NCBI GenBank assembly: GCA_024742475.1
Contig: JANSYI010000039.1
Span: forward strand, 16,061-80,060
Direction of reading: 5' to 3'
Length of the DNA stretch: 64,000 nucleotides
Origin: a bacterium
Lineage (GTDB): Bacteria > Myxococcota_A > Polyangia > Nannocystales > Nannocystaceae
In this document: positions 32,998-42,360 of the stretch, piece after piece
Layout of the letters: the number at the start of each line of letters is the position of its first letter
Position numbering within the stretch: position 1 is the first letter of the stretch
Notes under the pieces: model-generated
Database searches by the model: none
Told to the model about the DNA's origin: nothing
The model's input: only the letters and a program-made list of their open reading frames with translations
Made by a program: the position numbers and the translations under genes

Positions 32998-33840
32998 ATG
33001 CTGATCGTCACGGGCACCAAGCGGTCTGGCACGTCGATGTGGATGCAGATCCTGACCTCGGCGGGCTTTCCCGCGTTCGGCGAGGCGTTCCCTCGCAACT
33101 GGGGTGACACGATCAAGGACGCCAACCCCGATGGCTTCTACGAGTCGATCCTTCGCCAGGGCATCTACTACCGGACCAACCCGCACCCGCAGACGGGCGC
33201 GTACTTCTTCCCCGAACAGGTCGAGCGCCACGTGGTGAAGGTGTTCATCCCCGGGCTCGTCCGCACCGACCGCGCGTACATCGGCTCGGTCGTGGCCACC
33301 GTTCGGCACTGGCGCGAGTACCACGACTCGCTCGAGCGACTGTACGCGATGGAAGACGAGGCCCGGCAGGAGAACAAGGGCGTCGACGTGCGGCCGCCGC
33401 GGATTCCCCCGGTCTACGAGTGGTGGAGTGAGAACTACTCGCTCATTCGCGACATCGTCACCCGCAAGTTCCGCGTGCACGTGCAGTCCTACGACGGGTT
33501 GCTCTCCAATCCGAAGAAGGTCATCGAGAACACGCTCGAGTGGCTCGGTGACGACGAGGTCGACGTGGAGGCTGCCGTCGCCGCCGTCAAACCCAAGAAC
33601 CGGACCCAGAAGCGGGACGATGGAGCCGAAGCGCCCGAAGGTCTGAGCGACGCGGCGGTCGAGGCATTCGAGCTGCTCTACCGTACGATCGACGAGCGAA
33701 GCGGCCTCACCCCAGCGCTCATCAACCAGCTCAACACCGTCCACGTCGAGCTCGCGCCCAAGATCGCCGCCGCGCAGAAGGCCGTGTCCGAGGCCCGCGC
33801 CAAGCGACGCAAGCGCCCCAAAGCCGAGGCGTCGCGGTGA
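32998..33840 (+). CDS. Sulfotransferase-like P-loop protein
   Basis: 280 residues. The N-terminus MLIVTGTKRSGTSMWMQIL contains the 5'-PSB loop pattern of sulfotransferases (GTKRSGTS, residues 6-13), which binds PAPS in that family. A likely 3'-PB segment is around VHVQSYDGLLSNPKKVIENT (arginine/serine plus NP). The C-terminal 80 residues are helical and Lys/Ala rich, ending in a basic tail RAKRRKRPKAEASR. Sulfotransferases move sulfate to sugars, lipids or tyrosine. The acceptor is unknown, but the neighbouring surface proteins, including the Tyr-rich lipoprotein 43 bases upstream, are possible. It shares GTGA with the next gene. Confidence 0.82.
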   Translation: MLIVTGTKRSGTSMWMQILTSAGFPAFGEAFPRNWGDTIKDANPDGFYESILRQGIYYRTNPHPQTGAYFFPEQVERHVVKVFIPGLVRTDRAYIGSVVATVRHWREYHDSLERLYAMEDEARQENKGVDVRPPRIPPVYEWWSENYSLIRDIVTRKFRVHVQSYDGLLSNPKKVIENTLEWLGDDEVDVEAAVAAVKPKNRTQKRDDGAEAPEGLSDAAVEAFELLYRTIDERSGLTPALINQLNTVHVELAPKIAAAQKAVSEARAKRRKRPKAEASR

Positions 33841-34244
33841 CCCCGAAAGCGATCTCGCCTGGGTCCCGCGAGCCGAGCGCCCCCGCCGAAATCGACACGC
33901 TGCTCACGTTCGTGCCCGAGCTGTCCTTCTTTCGCGAGTTCGACGACTGTGTCCCCACGGTAGGCGGCACCGCATCGCACGAGGAGGTCGACGCCCACTA
34001 CGACGACGCCGCACTCGAGCCCGTCCTCGTGGCCCTTCGTTCCCTGGCCGAGCGCGCCTCCGCCGACGCCAACGGCGGGCTCGCCTTCCTCGTCCGCACG
34101 ATGCTGCACTTCCTGCAGGCGCAGAAGGTGCCCCCGTCACAGCACCCTCTTCTCGTTGCGCTCTACCTGCGCGGCACCGCCAGAGCGACCGGCTCGACCG
34201 AGAACGCGCGCACCATCGCGTCGCTCATGGACCGCTGGGGCTAG
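33837..34244 (+). CDS. Hypothetical protein coupled to the sulfotransferase-like gene
   Basis: 135 residues from a GTG at 33837 that overlaps the upstream stop (GTGA). It appears soluble and mostly helical (LEPVLVALRSLAERASADAN, FLVRTMLHFLQAQKVP). I do not recognise a domain. Tight coupling suggests a helper or partner of the sulfotransferase-like protein. It ends 6 bases before the stop of the convergent sigma-54 activator gene. Confidence 0.7.
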   Translation: MTPKAISPGSREPSAPAEIDTLLTFVPELSFFREFDDCVPTVGGTASHEEVDAHYDDAALEPVLVALRSLAERASADANGGLAFLVRTMLHFLQAQKVPPSQHPLLVALYLRGTARATGSTENARTIASLMDRWG

Positions 34245-34250
34245 CAGCTG

Positions 34251-35648
<1,398 letters not shown>

Positions 35649-35658
35649 GGTCCAGAGT

Positions 35659-35727
35659 GTCTCACAGCTCGAGACGTGAGACGCACTGTCTCGCCGAGAG
35701 ACAACTCCGGTTGTGAGACACTGTCTC
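35659..35727. promoter_or_regulatory. Cluster of three TGTCTC/GAGACA inverted repeats
   Basis: Site 1: GTCTCAC (35659-35665) and GTGAGAC (35676-35682). Site 2: TGTCTC (35687-35692) and GAGACA (35698-35703). Site 3: GAGACA (35715-35720) and TGTCTC (35722-35727). All lie just upstream of the sigma-54 activator start (35648) and before the divergent phosphoesterase gene (35800). Repeated dyads of one half-site are typical of enhancer or operator sites for Fis-type regulators; binding by the adjacent activator is an inference. Confidence 0.65.
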
Positions 35728-35799
35728 TCGGTGCCGCGCACGCGCCGCCGTACGCGGCCCTGCAGCATCGGCGGGGTCCTGCTACGGTCCGCGCCCGAA

Positions 35800-36678
35800 A
35801 TGGTGGGGGAACGAGCATCGCGTGCGTGGTGGCACGGGAAGAAGGTCGCGCGTCTCCCTCGCGAGGGCACGCTCTTGGTCGCCACCGACCTGCAGGGCAA
35901 CTGGGCGGACTACTGCGCCCTCAAGGAGCTGTACGCGGCCGAGAAAGCCAAGGGCTCCGAGCCGACCCTCCTGTTCTGCGGGGACATGGTGCACGGACCC
36001 AGCGACGCGCTCGCACAGCCCGAAGCGTGGCCCGACTTCCTCGGGACGCGGTACGAAGACCGAAGCGCGGAGCTCATCCTCGATTTCATCGACTTCGCCT
36101 CCGCGGAGAACGTCATCGGCCTGCTCGGCAACCACGAACACGCGCATGTGGGTGGCCCGGTGGTCAGCAAGTTTCACCCCGATGAGGCGGCGGTGCTCAA
36201 CGACAAGCTCGGCGAGCGGCGCGAGAGCGTCTGCGCGTTTCTCGAGGGGCTGCCGCTCATCGCGGTCTCGGAGTGTGGCGCGAGCTTCTGTCATGGCGCT
36301 CCTCGACGAACCGAGCCCGACCTCGAGAGCTACGAGGGCATCGACTATCAAGGGTTCGACGAAACGTCGATCGTGAGCATCCACGAGCACACCACCCTCG
36401 GCGCGCTGCTGTGGTCACGACACGCCACGCCTGAGCAGGCGCGTGCGTTTCTCGAGGCCACATCCGTGACGGACGAGCCCGCGGGCGTCGTCGTCTACGG
36501 CCACGACGTGGTGCGCGACGGATACGAGCGCATCGGCGATGAGCAACTGTGCCTCTCGACCTCGTTCGGGCTCAACGACGCGGACAAGCACTACCTGCGC
36601 ATCGACCTCTCGAAGCGCTACGACTCCGTGCACGATCTTCGCCTCGGTCACGAGCTGCTTCCGCTCTACCCGCAATGA
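35800..36678 (+). CDS. Metallophosphoesterase (PPP-like calcineurin fold)
   Basis: 292 residues from ATG 35800; a longer frame overlaps the operator repeats and is unlikely. Motifs: LLVATDLQGNWADY (about residue 27, with Gln where DxH normally has a metal-binding His), FCGDMVHGPSDA (GD motif), LLGNHEHAH (GNHE), SFCHGAPRR and VVYGHDVV (GH motif). Apart from the His-to-Gln change, all metal ligands are present, so phosphatase activity is likely but may be altered. The stop overlaps the start of the ABC-class ATPase gene (ATGA). Confidence 0.88.
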   Translation: MVGERASRAWWHGKKVARLPREGTLLVATDLQGNWADYCALKELYAAEKAKGSEPTLLFCGDMVHGPSDALAQPEAWPDFLGTRYEDRSAELILDFIDFASAENVIGLLGNHEHAHVGGPVVSKFHPDEAAVLNDKLGERRESVCAFLEGLPLIAVSECGASFCHGAPRRTEPDLESYEGIDYQGFDETSIVSIHEHTTLGALLWSRHATPEQARAFLEATSVTDEPAGVVVYGHDVVRDGYERIGDEQLCLSTSFGLNDADKHYLRIDLSKRYDSVHDLRLGHELLPLYPQ

Positions 36679-38360
36679 GCACGCTCGACGATCTGCGAGC
36701 GCTGCTGCTCCGCATCGACGGCGGGGGCTACGGCGGCTACAAGCGAGCGCTGGGATTGTGGACGGGTGACGACATGGACGTTGCGCTCGACCACGTGCAA
36801 GGCGACCCGTTCGCCGCGGCGTCGGTCGTGCGCTTGCGAATTCGCAACCACGGGTTCGATGCGCAGCAGTACCGCCCAGGGCCACGCCAGGTGGCCCTGT
36901 GTGACCTTCTGTTGCGTCGTTTTTCGTTCGCCTCACGCAACGTGGAGCGGCGCGGGAGCGGCAAGTCGGGCGTGGTGCAGGTCGATGCCGGCGGTGCTGC
37001 CATGCTCGCACGCAGCGGCTGCGCGTTCGTCGACGACGCCCTCGAACTTCGTATCCGAGTCGGGCTCCCCGCGCGCGGGCGCAGAGTCATGGGGCGCGCT
37101 GCGGTGTCGCTGCTCCTGGACGCGCTCCCTCGAGCGGCCGAGGCTGTGCGGTCGCGGTCGGTTCCGGCCGAGGACGTCCAGCGGTGGCAACGCTCCGCGC
37201 TCGAGCACGCGTCCTTGGTGGAGCAGCTCGAAGACGCGGGGCTCGTGGCGTTCGTCGCCGACGGTTCCGTCCTTCCCCGCGCCTCCGGGGTCGATCACGC
37301 GCCGCTGCAGAGCGCCGTCACCTTCGAGGCGCCTCCCTCTCTACGCGTCCAGCTTCGCGATCTCGACGGCGGCAGCGTTCCCGGCCTGGGTATTCCACGC
37401 GGCGTCACGCTGATCGCAGGCGCGGGCTTTCATGGCAAGAGCACGCTGCTGCAGGCGATCGCGCAGGGCGTGTTGCCGCACGTGCCCGGCGACGGCCGCG
37501 AGCGCGTCGCCACCGTCCCCTCGGCGATGAAGCTCCGCTCCGAGGACGGGCGCGCGGTCACGGGGGTCGACGTCCGCCCGTTCATCAGCGCGCTGCCCGG
37601 TGGACGCGACACGAGCCGGTTCGAGACCGCGGATGCTTCGGGCAGCACGAGCCTTGCCGCGTCGATCCTCGAGTCGGTCGAGGCGGGCAGCACCGCGCTG
37701 CTTCTCGACGAGGATACCTGCGCCACGAACCTGCTCGTCCGCGACGCTCGCATGCAGGCCCTGATCGACCGCGACACCATCACGCCGCTCGTCGATCGCG
37801 TGCAGCAGCTCGCGGCCGACCTCGACGTGTCCACCGTGCTCGTCGTCGGCGGCAGCGGGGACTACCTCGATGTCGCCGACACGGTCATCACCATGGACGA
37901 GTACCGACCCCACGACGCGTCGGATCGAGCGCGGCGTGTATGTGTCGACCTCCCCAGCCAACGCGCCAGGGTTCCAGCCCAACTGGATTGGAGTGCGCCT
38001 GCGCGTATCCCCGTCCCAAAGTCTCTGCGGCCCGCGTCGAGCCGCGGGCGCAGCCGGGTGCGCGCACACGGTCTGCGCGACCTCGCCTACGGCGACGACA
38101 CGATCGTCCTCGACGGCTTGGAACAGCTCGTCGATCCCTCACAGGTACGAACGCTCGGCGTCTTGCTCGAATGGGCCAGCCAACAGCCGCAGGGCTCGAC
38201 GGTGGCGGAACTCTCGGGCAGAGCGGTCGCCAAGGCCCAGGAGGAGGGGCTCTACGACATGCGCACCTCTCCCGAGCTCGCCGCGGTCCGTGCCCAAGAT
38301 GTGGCCGCCGCGCTCAATCGACTTCGCGGACTGAGACTCGACCGATCCGAAGGTCGTTGA
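36675..38360 (+). CDS. Predicted ATPase of the ABC class (PF09818 type)
   Basis: 561 residues from ATG 36675, overlapping the phosphoesterase stop. The family pattern is clear: GGGYGGYKRALGLW near the start, PGPRQVALCDLL (about 70), GSGKSGVVQVDAGG, then the P-loop GAGFHGKSTLLQAI (about residue 255). Later come DASGSTSLAASILESVEAGS and a Walker B-like LLLDEDTCATNLLVRD (about 350) with VVGGSGDYLDVADTVI. The length matches the family (about 560). These cytoplasmic ATPases are widespread and poorly understood; a role in RNA or nucleotide biology has been suggested only loosely. Coupling to a phosphoesterase is the main clue here. Confidence 0.92.
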   Translation: MSTLDDLRALLLRIDGGGYGGYKRALGLWTGDDMDVALDHVQGDPFAAASVVRLRIRNHGFDAQQYRPGPRQVALCDLLLRRFSFASRNVERRGSGKSGVVQVDAGGAAMLARSGCAFVDDALELRIRVGLPARGRRVMGRAAVSLLLDALPRAAEAVRSRSVPAEDVQRWQRSALEHASLVEQLEDAGLVAFVADGSVLPRASGVDHAPLQSAVTFEAPPSLRVQLRDLDGGSVPGLGIPRGVTLIAGAGFHGKSTLLQAIAQGVLPHVPGDGRERVATVPSAMKLRSEDGRAVTGVDVRPFISALPGGRDTSRFETADASGSTSLAASILESVEAGSTALLLDEDTCATNLLVRDARMQALIDRDTITPLVDRVQQLAADLDVSTVLVVGGSGDYLDVADTVITMDEYRPHDASDRARRVCVDLPSQRARVPAQLDWSAPARIPVPKSLRPASSRGRSRVRAHGLRDLAYGDDTIVLDGLEQLVDPSQVRTLGVLLEWASQQPQGSTVAELSGRAVAKAQEEGLYDMRTSPELAAVRAQDVAAALNRLRGLRLDRSEGR

Positions 38361-38375
38361 CCCGACACTGCCTGG

Positions 38376-39737
38376 GTGGTGGAGTGCAGCCGCGTGCGAG
38401 ACCGAACCAAGCGAATCCTCGCGATCGCGTTGCCCATCATCGGGGGCATGGTCTCTCAGAACGTCCTCAACCTGGTCGACCTCGCGATGGTCGCGACCGA
38501 AGGCGACGCAGCCGTAGCCGCGGTGGGCGTGGGGGGCTTCGCAAACTTCCTCGCGTTCTCGTTCATCACCGGGCTCTCGGCCGGCGTCCAGAGCATCGCC
38601 GCGCGACGCAAGGGTGAGGGGCGCGACGGCGAGACGGCGATCCCCCTCAACGCCGCGCTGCTGCTTGGGCTCGCGCTGGGCATCCCGCTGTCGGTCGGGC
38701 TGTACCACTTGGTGCCGTGGTTCTTCCCGCTGCAGAACCCGGATCCCGCCGTGCTCGACATCGGCATCCCCTACTTGCAGGCGCGGCTCGTCGCGATGTC
38801 GGCCGTGGCCATGAACTTCTCGTTCCGGGGCTACTGGAACGCCGTCGACCTCTCCAAGCTCTACCTCCGCACGCTGTTGGTCATGCACGCGTGCAACATC
38901 TTGTTCAACTGGATGTTCATCTTCGGCAACCTCGGCGCGCCGGAGCTCGGGGCGTACGGTGCGGGGGTTTCTTCGGCCATCGCCACATATATCGGCTCGC
39001 TGTTCTACGTGTGGCTGGGGTTCCGGCACGCCCGAGACGCAGGCTTCCTCCGCGGCCTGCCCGACCGCAAGACCTTCCGCTCGATCATCACGCTCGCGCT
39101 CCCCAACGGGCTGCAGCAGTTCATGTTCGCGGCCGGGTTCAACGTGCTGTTTTGGATCCTCGGCCACATCGCGATGGGCGAGGAGGGCAACCACTCGACG
39201 GTCGACGTCGCGGCCGCCAACGCGCTGGTGAACGTCACGCTCGTCGCACTGCTGCCGGGCATCGCGCTGGGCATCGCGGCGGCATCGTTGGTTGGCCAAG
39301 CCCTCGGGCGACAGGATCCCGAGGACGCCTACGCGTGGGGCTGGGACGTCGCCCGCATCGCCGTCGTGGTCATGGGCAGCCTCGGCTTGCCGATGGCGCT
39401 CTTCCCCGACCTCGTGCTCTCCCCGTTCCTGCACTCCGCCGATGCGCTCGAAACCGCGCGCTGGCCGATGCGCCTGGCCGGCGTGTTCATCGCGTTCGAC
39501 GGCATCGGCATGGTGCTGATGAACGCGATGTTAGGAGCGGGCGCCAATCGGACGGTGATGATTGTGTCAGTCGCACTACAGTGGGGATTGTTCCTGCCCA
39601 TTGCGTTCGTGCTCGGCCCGATCCTCGGTTTTGGCATTCTGCCCATCTGGATCGCCCAACTAGCGTATCGGAGCCTCACCGCGGTGGCATTTGCCGTGCT
39701 CTGGCGGCGCAAAGCGTGGACTCAGATCGAGCTTTGA
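38376..39737 (+). CDS. MATE-family multidrug/cation antiporter
   Basis: 453 residues from GTG 38376; GTG codons at 38379 and 38394 are alternatives. Twelve membrane helices in two similar halves are visible, and the family pattern at the start of the protein is ALPIIGGMVSQNVLNLVDLA (about 16-35), repeated in the second half as LALPNGLQQFMFAAGFNVLF. MATE proteins expel organic cations or antibiotics in exchange for Na+ or H+. It begins 15 bases after the ABC-class ATPase stop, so it is probably in the same transcript as the phosphoesterase and ATPase. Confidence 0.93.
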   Translation: MVECSRVRDRTKRILAIALPIIGGMVSQNVLNLVDLAMVATEGDAAVAAVGVGGFANFLAFSFITGLSAGVQSIAARRKGEGRDGETAIPLNAALLLGLALGIPLSVGLYHLVPWFFPLQNPDPAVLDIGIPYLQARLVAMSAVAMNFSFRGYWNAVDLSKLYLRTLLVMHACNILFNWMFIFGNLGAPELGAYGAGVSSAIATYIGSLFYVWLGFRHARDAGFLRGLPDRKTFRSIITLALPNGLQQFMFAAGFNVLFWILGHIAMGEEGNHSTVDVAAANALVNVTLVALLPGIALGIAAASLVGQALGRQDPEDAYAWGWDVARIAVVVMGSLGLPMALFPDLVLSPFLHSADALETARWPMRLAGVFIAFDGIGMVLMNAMLGAGANRTVMIVSVALQWGLFLPIAFVLGPILGFGILPIWIAQLAYRSLTAVAFAVLWRRKAWTQIEL

Positions 39738-39797
39738 GCGCACCCGACCGGCAACAGAACATGGATCCGCGGCTCAGAACAACGTTATAGTCGGCCC

Positions 39798-40199
39798 GTG
39801 GGCACGTTGGACAGCGCCTCGCCGACGACGGTCGCGCTGGTCGACGACGACCTCGATCTCCTCGAGGCGACCCGCCGACGCATCGTCGTCTCTTTGCCCG
39901 ACGTCGAGGTGCGGATCTACTCCGACACCACAGATGCGCTCGCGGCACTGACCGAGGTGTCACATGGACTCGCGATCCTCGATGTCGACATGCCGGGGAT
40001 GTCGGGGCTCGAGCTCGCGGCGGTACTTCGCGAGCGGAGGCCAGAGCTCCCGGTGGTGTTCATGACGGGCACGTCCAAACAGAACATGGTGCAAGAGTAC
40101 GAGCGCGTGGGCGCGGTCGCGTGGCTTCGCAAGCCAGTGCCGGGCCGAGTGTTGATCGAGACCATTCTCGAGCACGCGTTGCGCACGCCCGCAACCTGA
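39798..40199 (+). CDS. Single-domain response regulator (receiver only)
   Basis: 133 residues from GTG 39798. The whole protein is a CheY-like receiver: acidic pair in VALVDDDLDLLEATRRR, phosphoryl Asp in LAILDVDMPGMSGLEL (about residue 57), Thr in VVFMTGTSKQN (about 87) and Lys in WLRKPVP (about 108). No output domain is present, so it may pass phosphate to another protein or act by contact. TATAGT lies just upstream (about 39786), giving a possible -10 element. The stop TGA overlaps a CTG codon of the following lipoprotein frame. Confidence 0.92.
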   Translation: MGTLDSASPTTVALVDDDLDLLEATRRRIVVSLPDVEVRIYSDTTDALAALTEVSHGLAILDVDMPGMSGLELAAVLRERRPELPVVFMTGTSKQNMVQEYERVGAVAWLRKPVPGRVLIETILEHALRTPAT

Positions 40200-40204
40200 A
40201 GCGT

Positions 40205-40777
40205 TTGCTGAGCATTCAGCGTTTCGGGTTCACCCTCGAGTTGCTCTTCGCGTGCTCGCAGGACGTCGACGAGGGCCCGGGCTTCGGGTCCGGCGCGAGC
40301 GGTGCCAACCCCGCATCTGCAAGTGCCGGGACCGAAACGGAAACGGCAACCGAAACCGAATCCGCGGGATCCTCGGGGCAGCCCCGTGCCGGCAGCTCGA
40401 GATCGGAGTCGGGCAACCCCTCGCCCACGGGCGGCCCGAGCAGCGGCGGGCAAGGCGACCCCACATCGGGCACGACGTCAGACGTACCGACCACCACGAA
40501 CCCCACGTCGACGAGCGACCCCTCCGCGGGCAGCGCGACCGGCGACGCCGACACCTCGGCGGGTGGAGGAACCCCGCTCGACCCCGACCTCGACGTGCCC
40601 GACGAGGGCGAGACGTGCTCCGCGCCGGGCAGCATGAACGAGTGTCGTGCCGGTTCTACACGGCGGAAGAAGGGCGATGCGAGAGCTGCGAAGCTCGGTG
40701 CGTTCGGGTGCGGGCCGATCGACGCCTGCCTCGACGTCGGACACCCCACCCATGGTGTGTGCGACCCGTTTGCGTGA
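40205..40777 (+). CDS. Small lipoprotein, probable TTG or CTG start
   Basis: 190 residues if read from TTG 40205. The frame has no ATG or GTG in a useful place, but a CTG at 40196 would give (M)KRLLSIQRFGFTLELLFAC, a well-formed lipoprotein signal, and the TTG gives a shortened form. After the cysteine comes a long Ser/Thr/Gly/Glu linker (about residues 20-130), typical of secreted proteins in this genome. A short cysteine-bearing end follows (ETCSAPGSMNECRAGS, FGCGPIDACLDVGHP). The codon bias and linker style match neighbours, so I consider it real despite the start. No family is recognised. Confidence 0.6.
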   Translation: MLSIQRFGFTLELLFACSQDVDEGPGFGSGASGANPASASAGTETETATETESAGSSGQPRAGSSRSESGNPSPTGGPSSGGQGDPTSGTTSDVPTTTNPTSTSDPSAGSATGDADTSAGGGTPLDPDLDVPDEGETCSAPGSMNECRAGSTRRKKGDARAAKLGAFGCGPIDACLDVGHPTHGVCDPFA

Positions 40778-40819
40778 AACGAGCCAGGCGCGGTCGAATC
40801 GTGCTTCAATCTGGGGACG

Positions 40820-41410
40820 ATGCGTAGGATCGCGTTTGCCCTGAGCCTCTGCCTTGTCGCCTGCGGAGAAGAGGACGAGGACCGCAACCCGCCGCCGGTC
40901 GGCAGCGGGAATGGAGGCCCGATGGTTGGCAGCGCCGGGAGCTCCAACCCCTCGGGGTCCTCGGGAGGAGGTGCGGGCACCGGCACGGGCGGAAGCTCGG
41001 GGCAGATGACCTCGGGGCTGACCATGGACCCCACGGGCAGCACGGGCGCGTTGCTCGACACCATCCTCACCGGCCGCTTCCTCGACGGCGGTGGCGGATA
41101 CGCGCTGCCGATCACCTGCACGGTGCGCTTCCACCGACCCGGGGAGATCAACCCCTCGAACGGCGTAGAGATGTCGAACACGTTCAGCCGCGCCGTCGAA
41201 ATCGACGCCTTCCCGCAGTCGTTCACGATCACCAACGACGACATCGGCGGCGTCGTCATGCTCGGAGACCCGGGCTACGTCACCTCGGAGTGCGACGTCG
41301 ATGGAGACAATTTCTTCGACGACGCGGTGGGCGCGTACTTCCCCGCGCTGCCGATGACCGAGATCTCCATCCCGGCGTCGAGCATCGACCTCACCGTCGG
41401 TCCGATCTAG
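40820..41410 (+). CDS. Small lipoprotein of unknown function
   Basis: 196 residues from ATG 40820. The signal MRRIAFALSLCLVAC is a lipobox, followed by a Gly/Ser/Thr linker to about residue 75. The remaining 120 residues look like a small beta-rich domain (GRFLDGGGGYALPITCTVRF, IGGVVMLGDPGYVTSECDVD) with two cysteines. I do not recognise a family. It ends 6 bases before the stop of the convergent 56-residue gene. Confidence 0.8.
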   Translation: MRRIAFALSLCLVACGEEDEDRNPPPVGSGNGGPMVGSAGSSNPSGSSGGGAGTGTGGSSGQMTSGLTMDPTGSTGALLDTILTGRFLDGGGGYALPITCTVRFHRPGEINPSNGVEMSNTFSRAVEIDAFPQSFTITNDDIGGVVMLGDPGYVTSECDVDGDNFFDDAVGAYFPALPMTEISIPASSIDLTVGPI

Positions 41411-41416
41411 CTGGCG

Positions 41417-41587
41417 CTACATCAGACCCAGATGGAGGAGCACCGACACGTCGCGGCCGGCGTCCTCCTCGGGCGGTTTCGCGGGCGCCTCGTCGCCTTG
41501 CCTCTTGGGGTCCTGCTCGAGCGTTTGCTGAGCGTCTTCGTCGCGCGACTGGGGTCCGTACAGGTCCTGTTTCGGTTGCGTCATCAT
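41417..41587 (-). CDS. 56-residue acidic hypothetical protein with strong ribosome site
   Basis: A short frame from ATG 41587 to TAG at 41417-41419, reading MMTQPKQDLYGPQSRDEDAQ at its start and ending VLLHLGLM. AGGAGAGGGG lies about five bases upstream of the start (41593-41602 region), one of the best ribosome sites in the window. The product is acidic and Gln/Asp/Glu rich, without a signal peptide or membrane segment. No family is recognised. Codon choice (GAC, CTC, GCC) fits the genome. Confidence 0.55.
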   Translation of the reverse strand: MMTQPKQDLYGPQSRDEDAQQTLEQDPKRQGDEAPAKPPEEDAGRDVSVLLHLGLM

Positions 41588-41771
41588 GAGCGCCCCTCTC
41601 CTAGAAAGTTGGACGCGAAATCGGCGGTTTCGTAGCGCATGGCGATTTCAGTTCCTGCAACTACGCCCGTAGCCCGCTGACGCGTCCCTCTCGGAGTCGT
41701 TTCTTCGAGTGTGCCAGGCCGATCCACCGGCCGACGTCCTTTTTTCGAGCCTTTTGGCCCTCTCCGAAGGG
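41588..41771. other. Short non-coding stretch
   Basis: This gap holds the ribosome site of the 56-residue gene and the 3' flank of the PEGA-like gene. A weak CCCT/AGGG hairpin near 41759-41777 and an A-rich run on the minus strand follow the latter's stop; they would make only a poor terminator. I see no further gene. Confidence 0.4.
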
Positions 41772-42272
41772 TCAGGTCCGCCGATCGAGCGCGACGCGAA
41801 CGTCGTTCTGTCCCGGGTGCAGAACAATCCGCGCGCGTCGTGACTCGTAGCCGGCCGCACGCACCCAAAGCGTGACTTCCATCGCCCAACGCTCGATGAC
41901 CATCGGGGGCAGGTTCGACACGAGGAAGTTTGCGTGGGAGTCGATACCGGGGCAGTCCAGGCAGGAGACGACCGTGCCCGGCGGCATGTCCGTCAGCTTC
42001 ACGTGCGCCGGCTTGGGCCGTGCCTTCAACACGACCGGCCCCTCGCATCGGCGGGGAAGCTTCGACGCGCCGTCGTATCGTGGACCGATCAATCGAGCTT
42101 CCGCGCCCGCGCGCGGGATCTCGACCGACGGCGCCGCGCTCCGGGTCTCCGACCCCACCTGGATGCTGTGATGACGCAGCAAGGAGATCGGCATCCCCTC
42201 TACGCGTACGACACAAACCGGTGGTGATGGCGCGAGCCATAGCCATCCCACGAACCAAGCAACCCAAGACAT
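41772..42272 (-). CDS. Secreted PEGA-like protein
   Basis: 166 residues from ATG 42272 (MSWVAWFVGWLWLAPSP, a signal peptide). The middle part has a cysteine pair (VVSCLDCPG). The end shows TLWVRAAGYESRRARIVL and HPGQNDVRVALDR, the pattern of a PEGA-type beta domain (GYxxxxxxVxLxxGxNxVxVxL). Such domains are surface or periplasmic binding modules. The gene is divergent from the kinase at 42361, with 88 bases between starts, and the pair may be functionally related since PEGA domains often occur in kinases of this group. Confidence 0.75.
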   Translation of the reverse strand: MSWVAWFVGWLWLAPSPPVCVVRVEGMPISLLRHHSIQVGSETRSAAPSVEIPRAGAEARLIGPRYDGASKLPRRCEGPVVLKARPKPAHVKLTDMPPGTVVSCLDCPGIDSHANFLVSNLPPMVIERWAMEVTLWVRAAGYESRRARIVLHPGQNDVRVALDRRT

Positions 42273-42360
42273 CGCACTAGTCCAAGGCGCGTAGCGTAGC
42301 ACTCGGAGCCATTTCCGGTGTCGCTTGTCCCCCGACAGGTTTGGGCGATACTCGTAGTTT

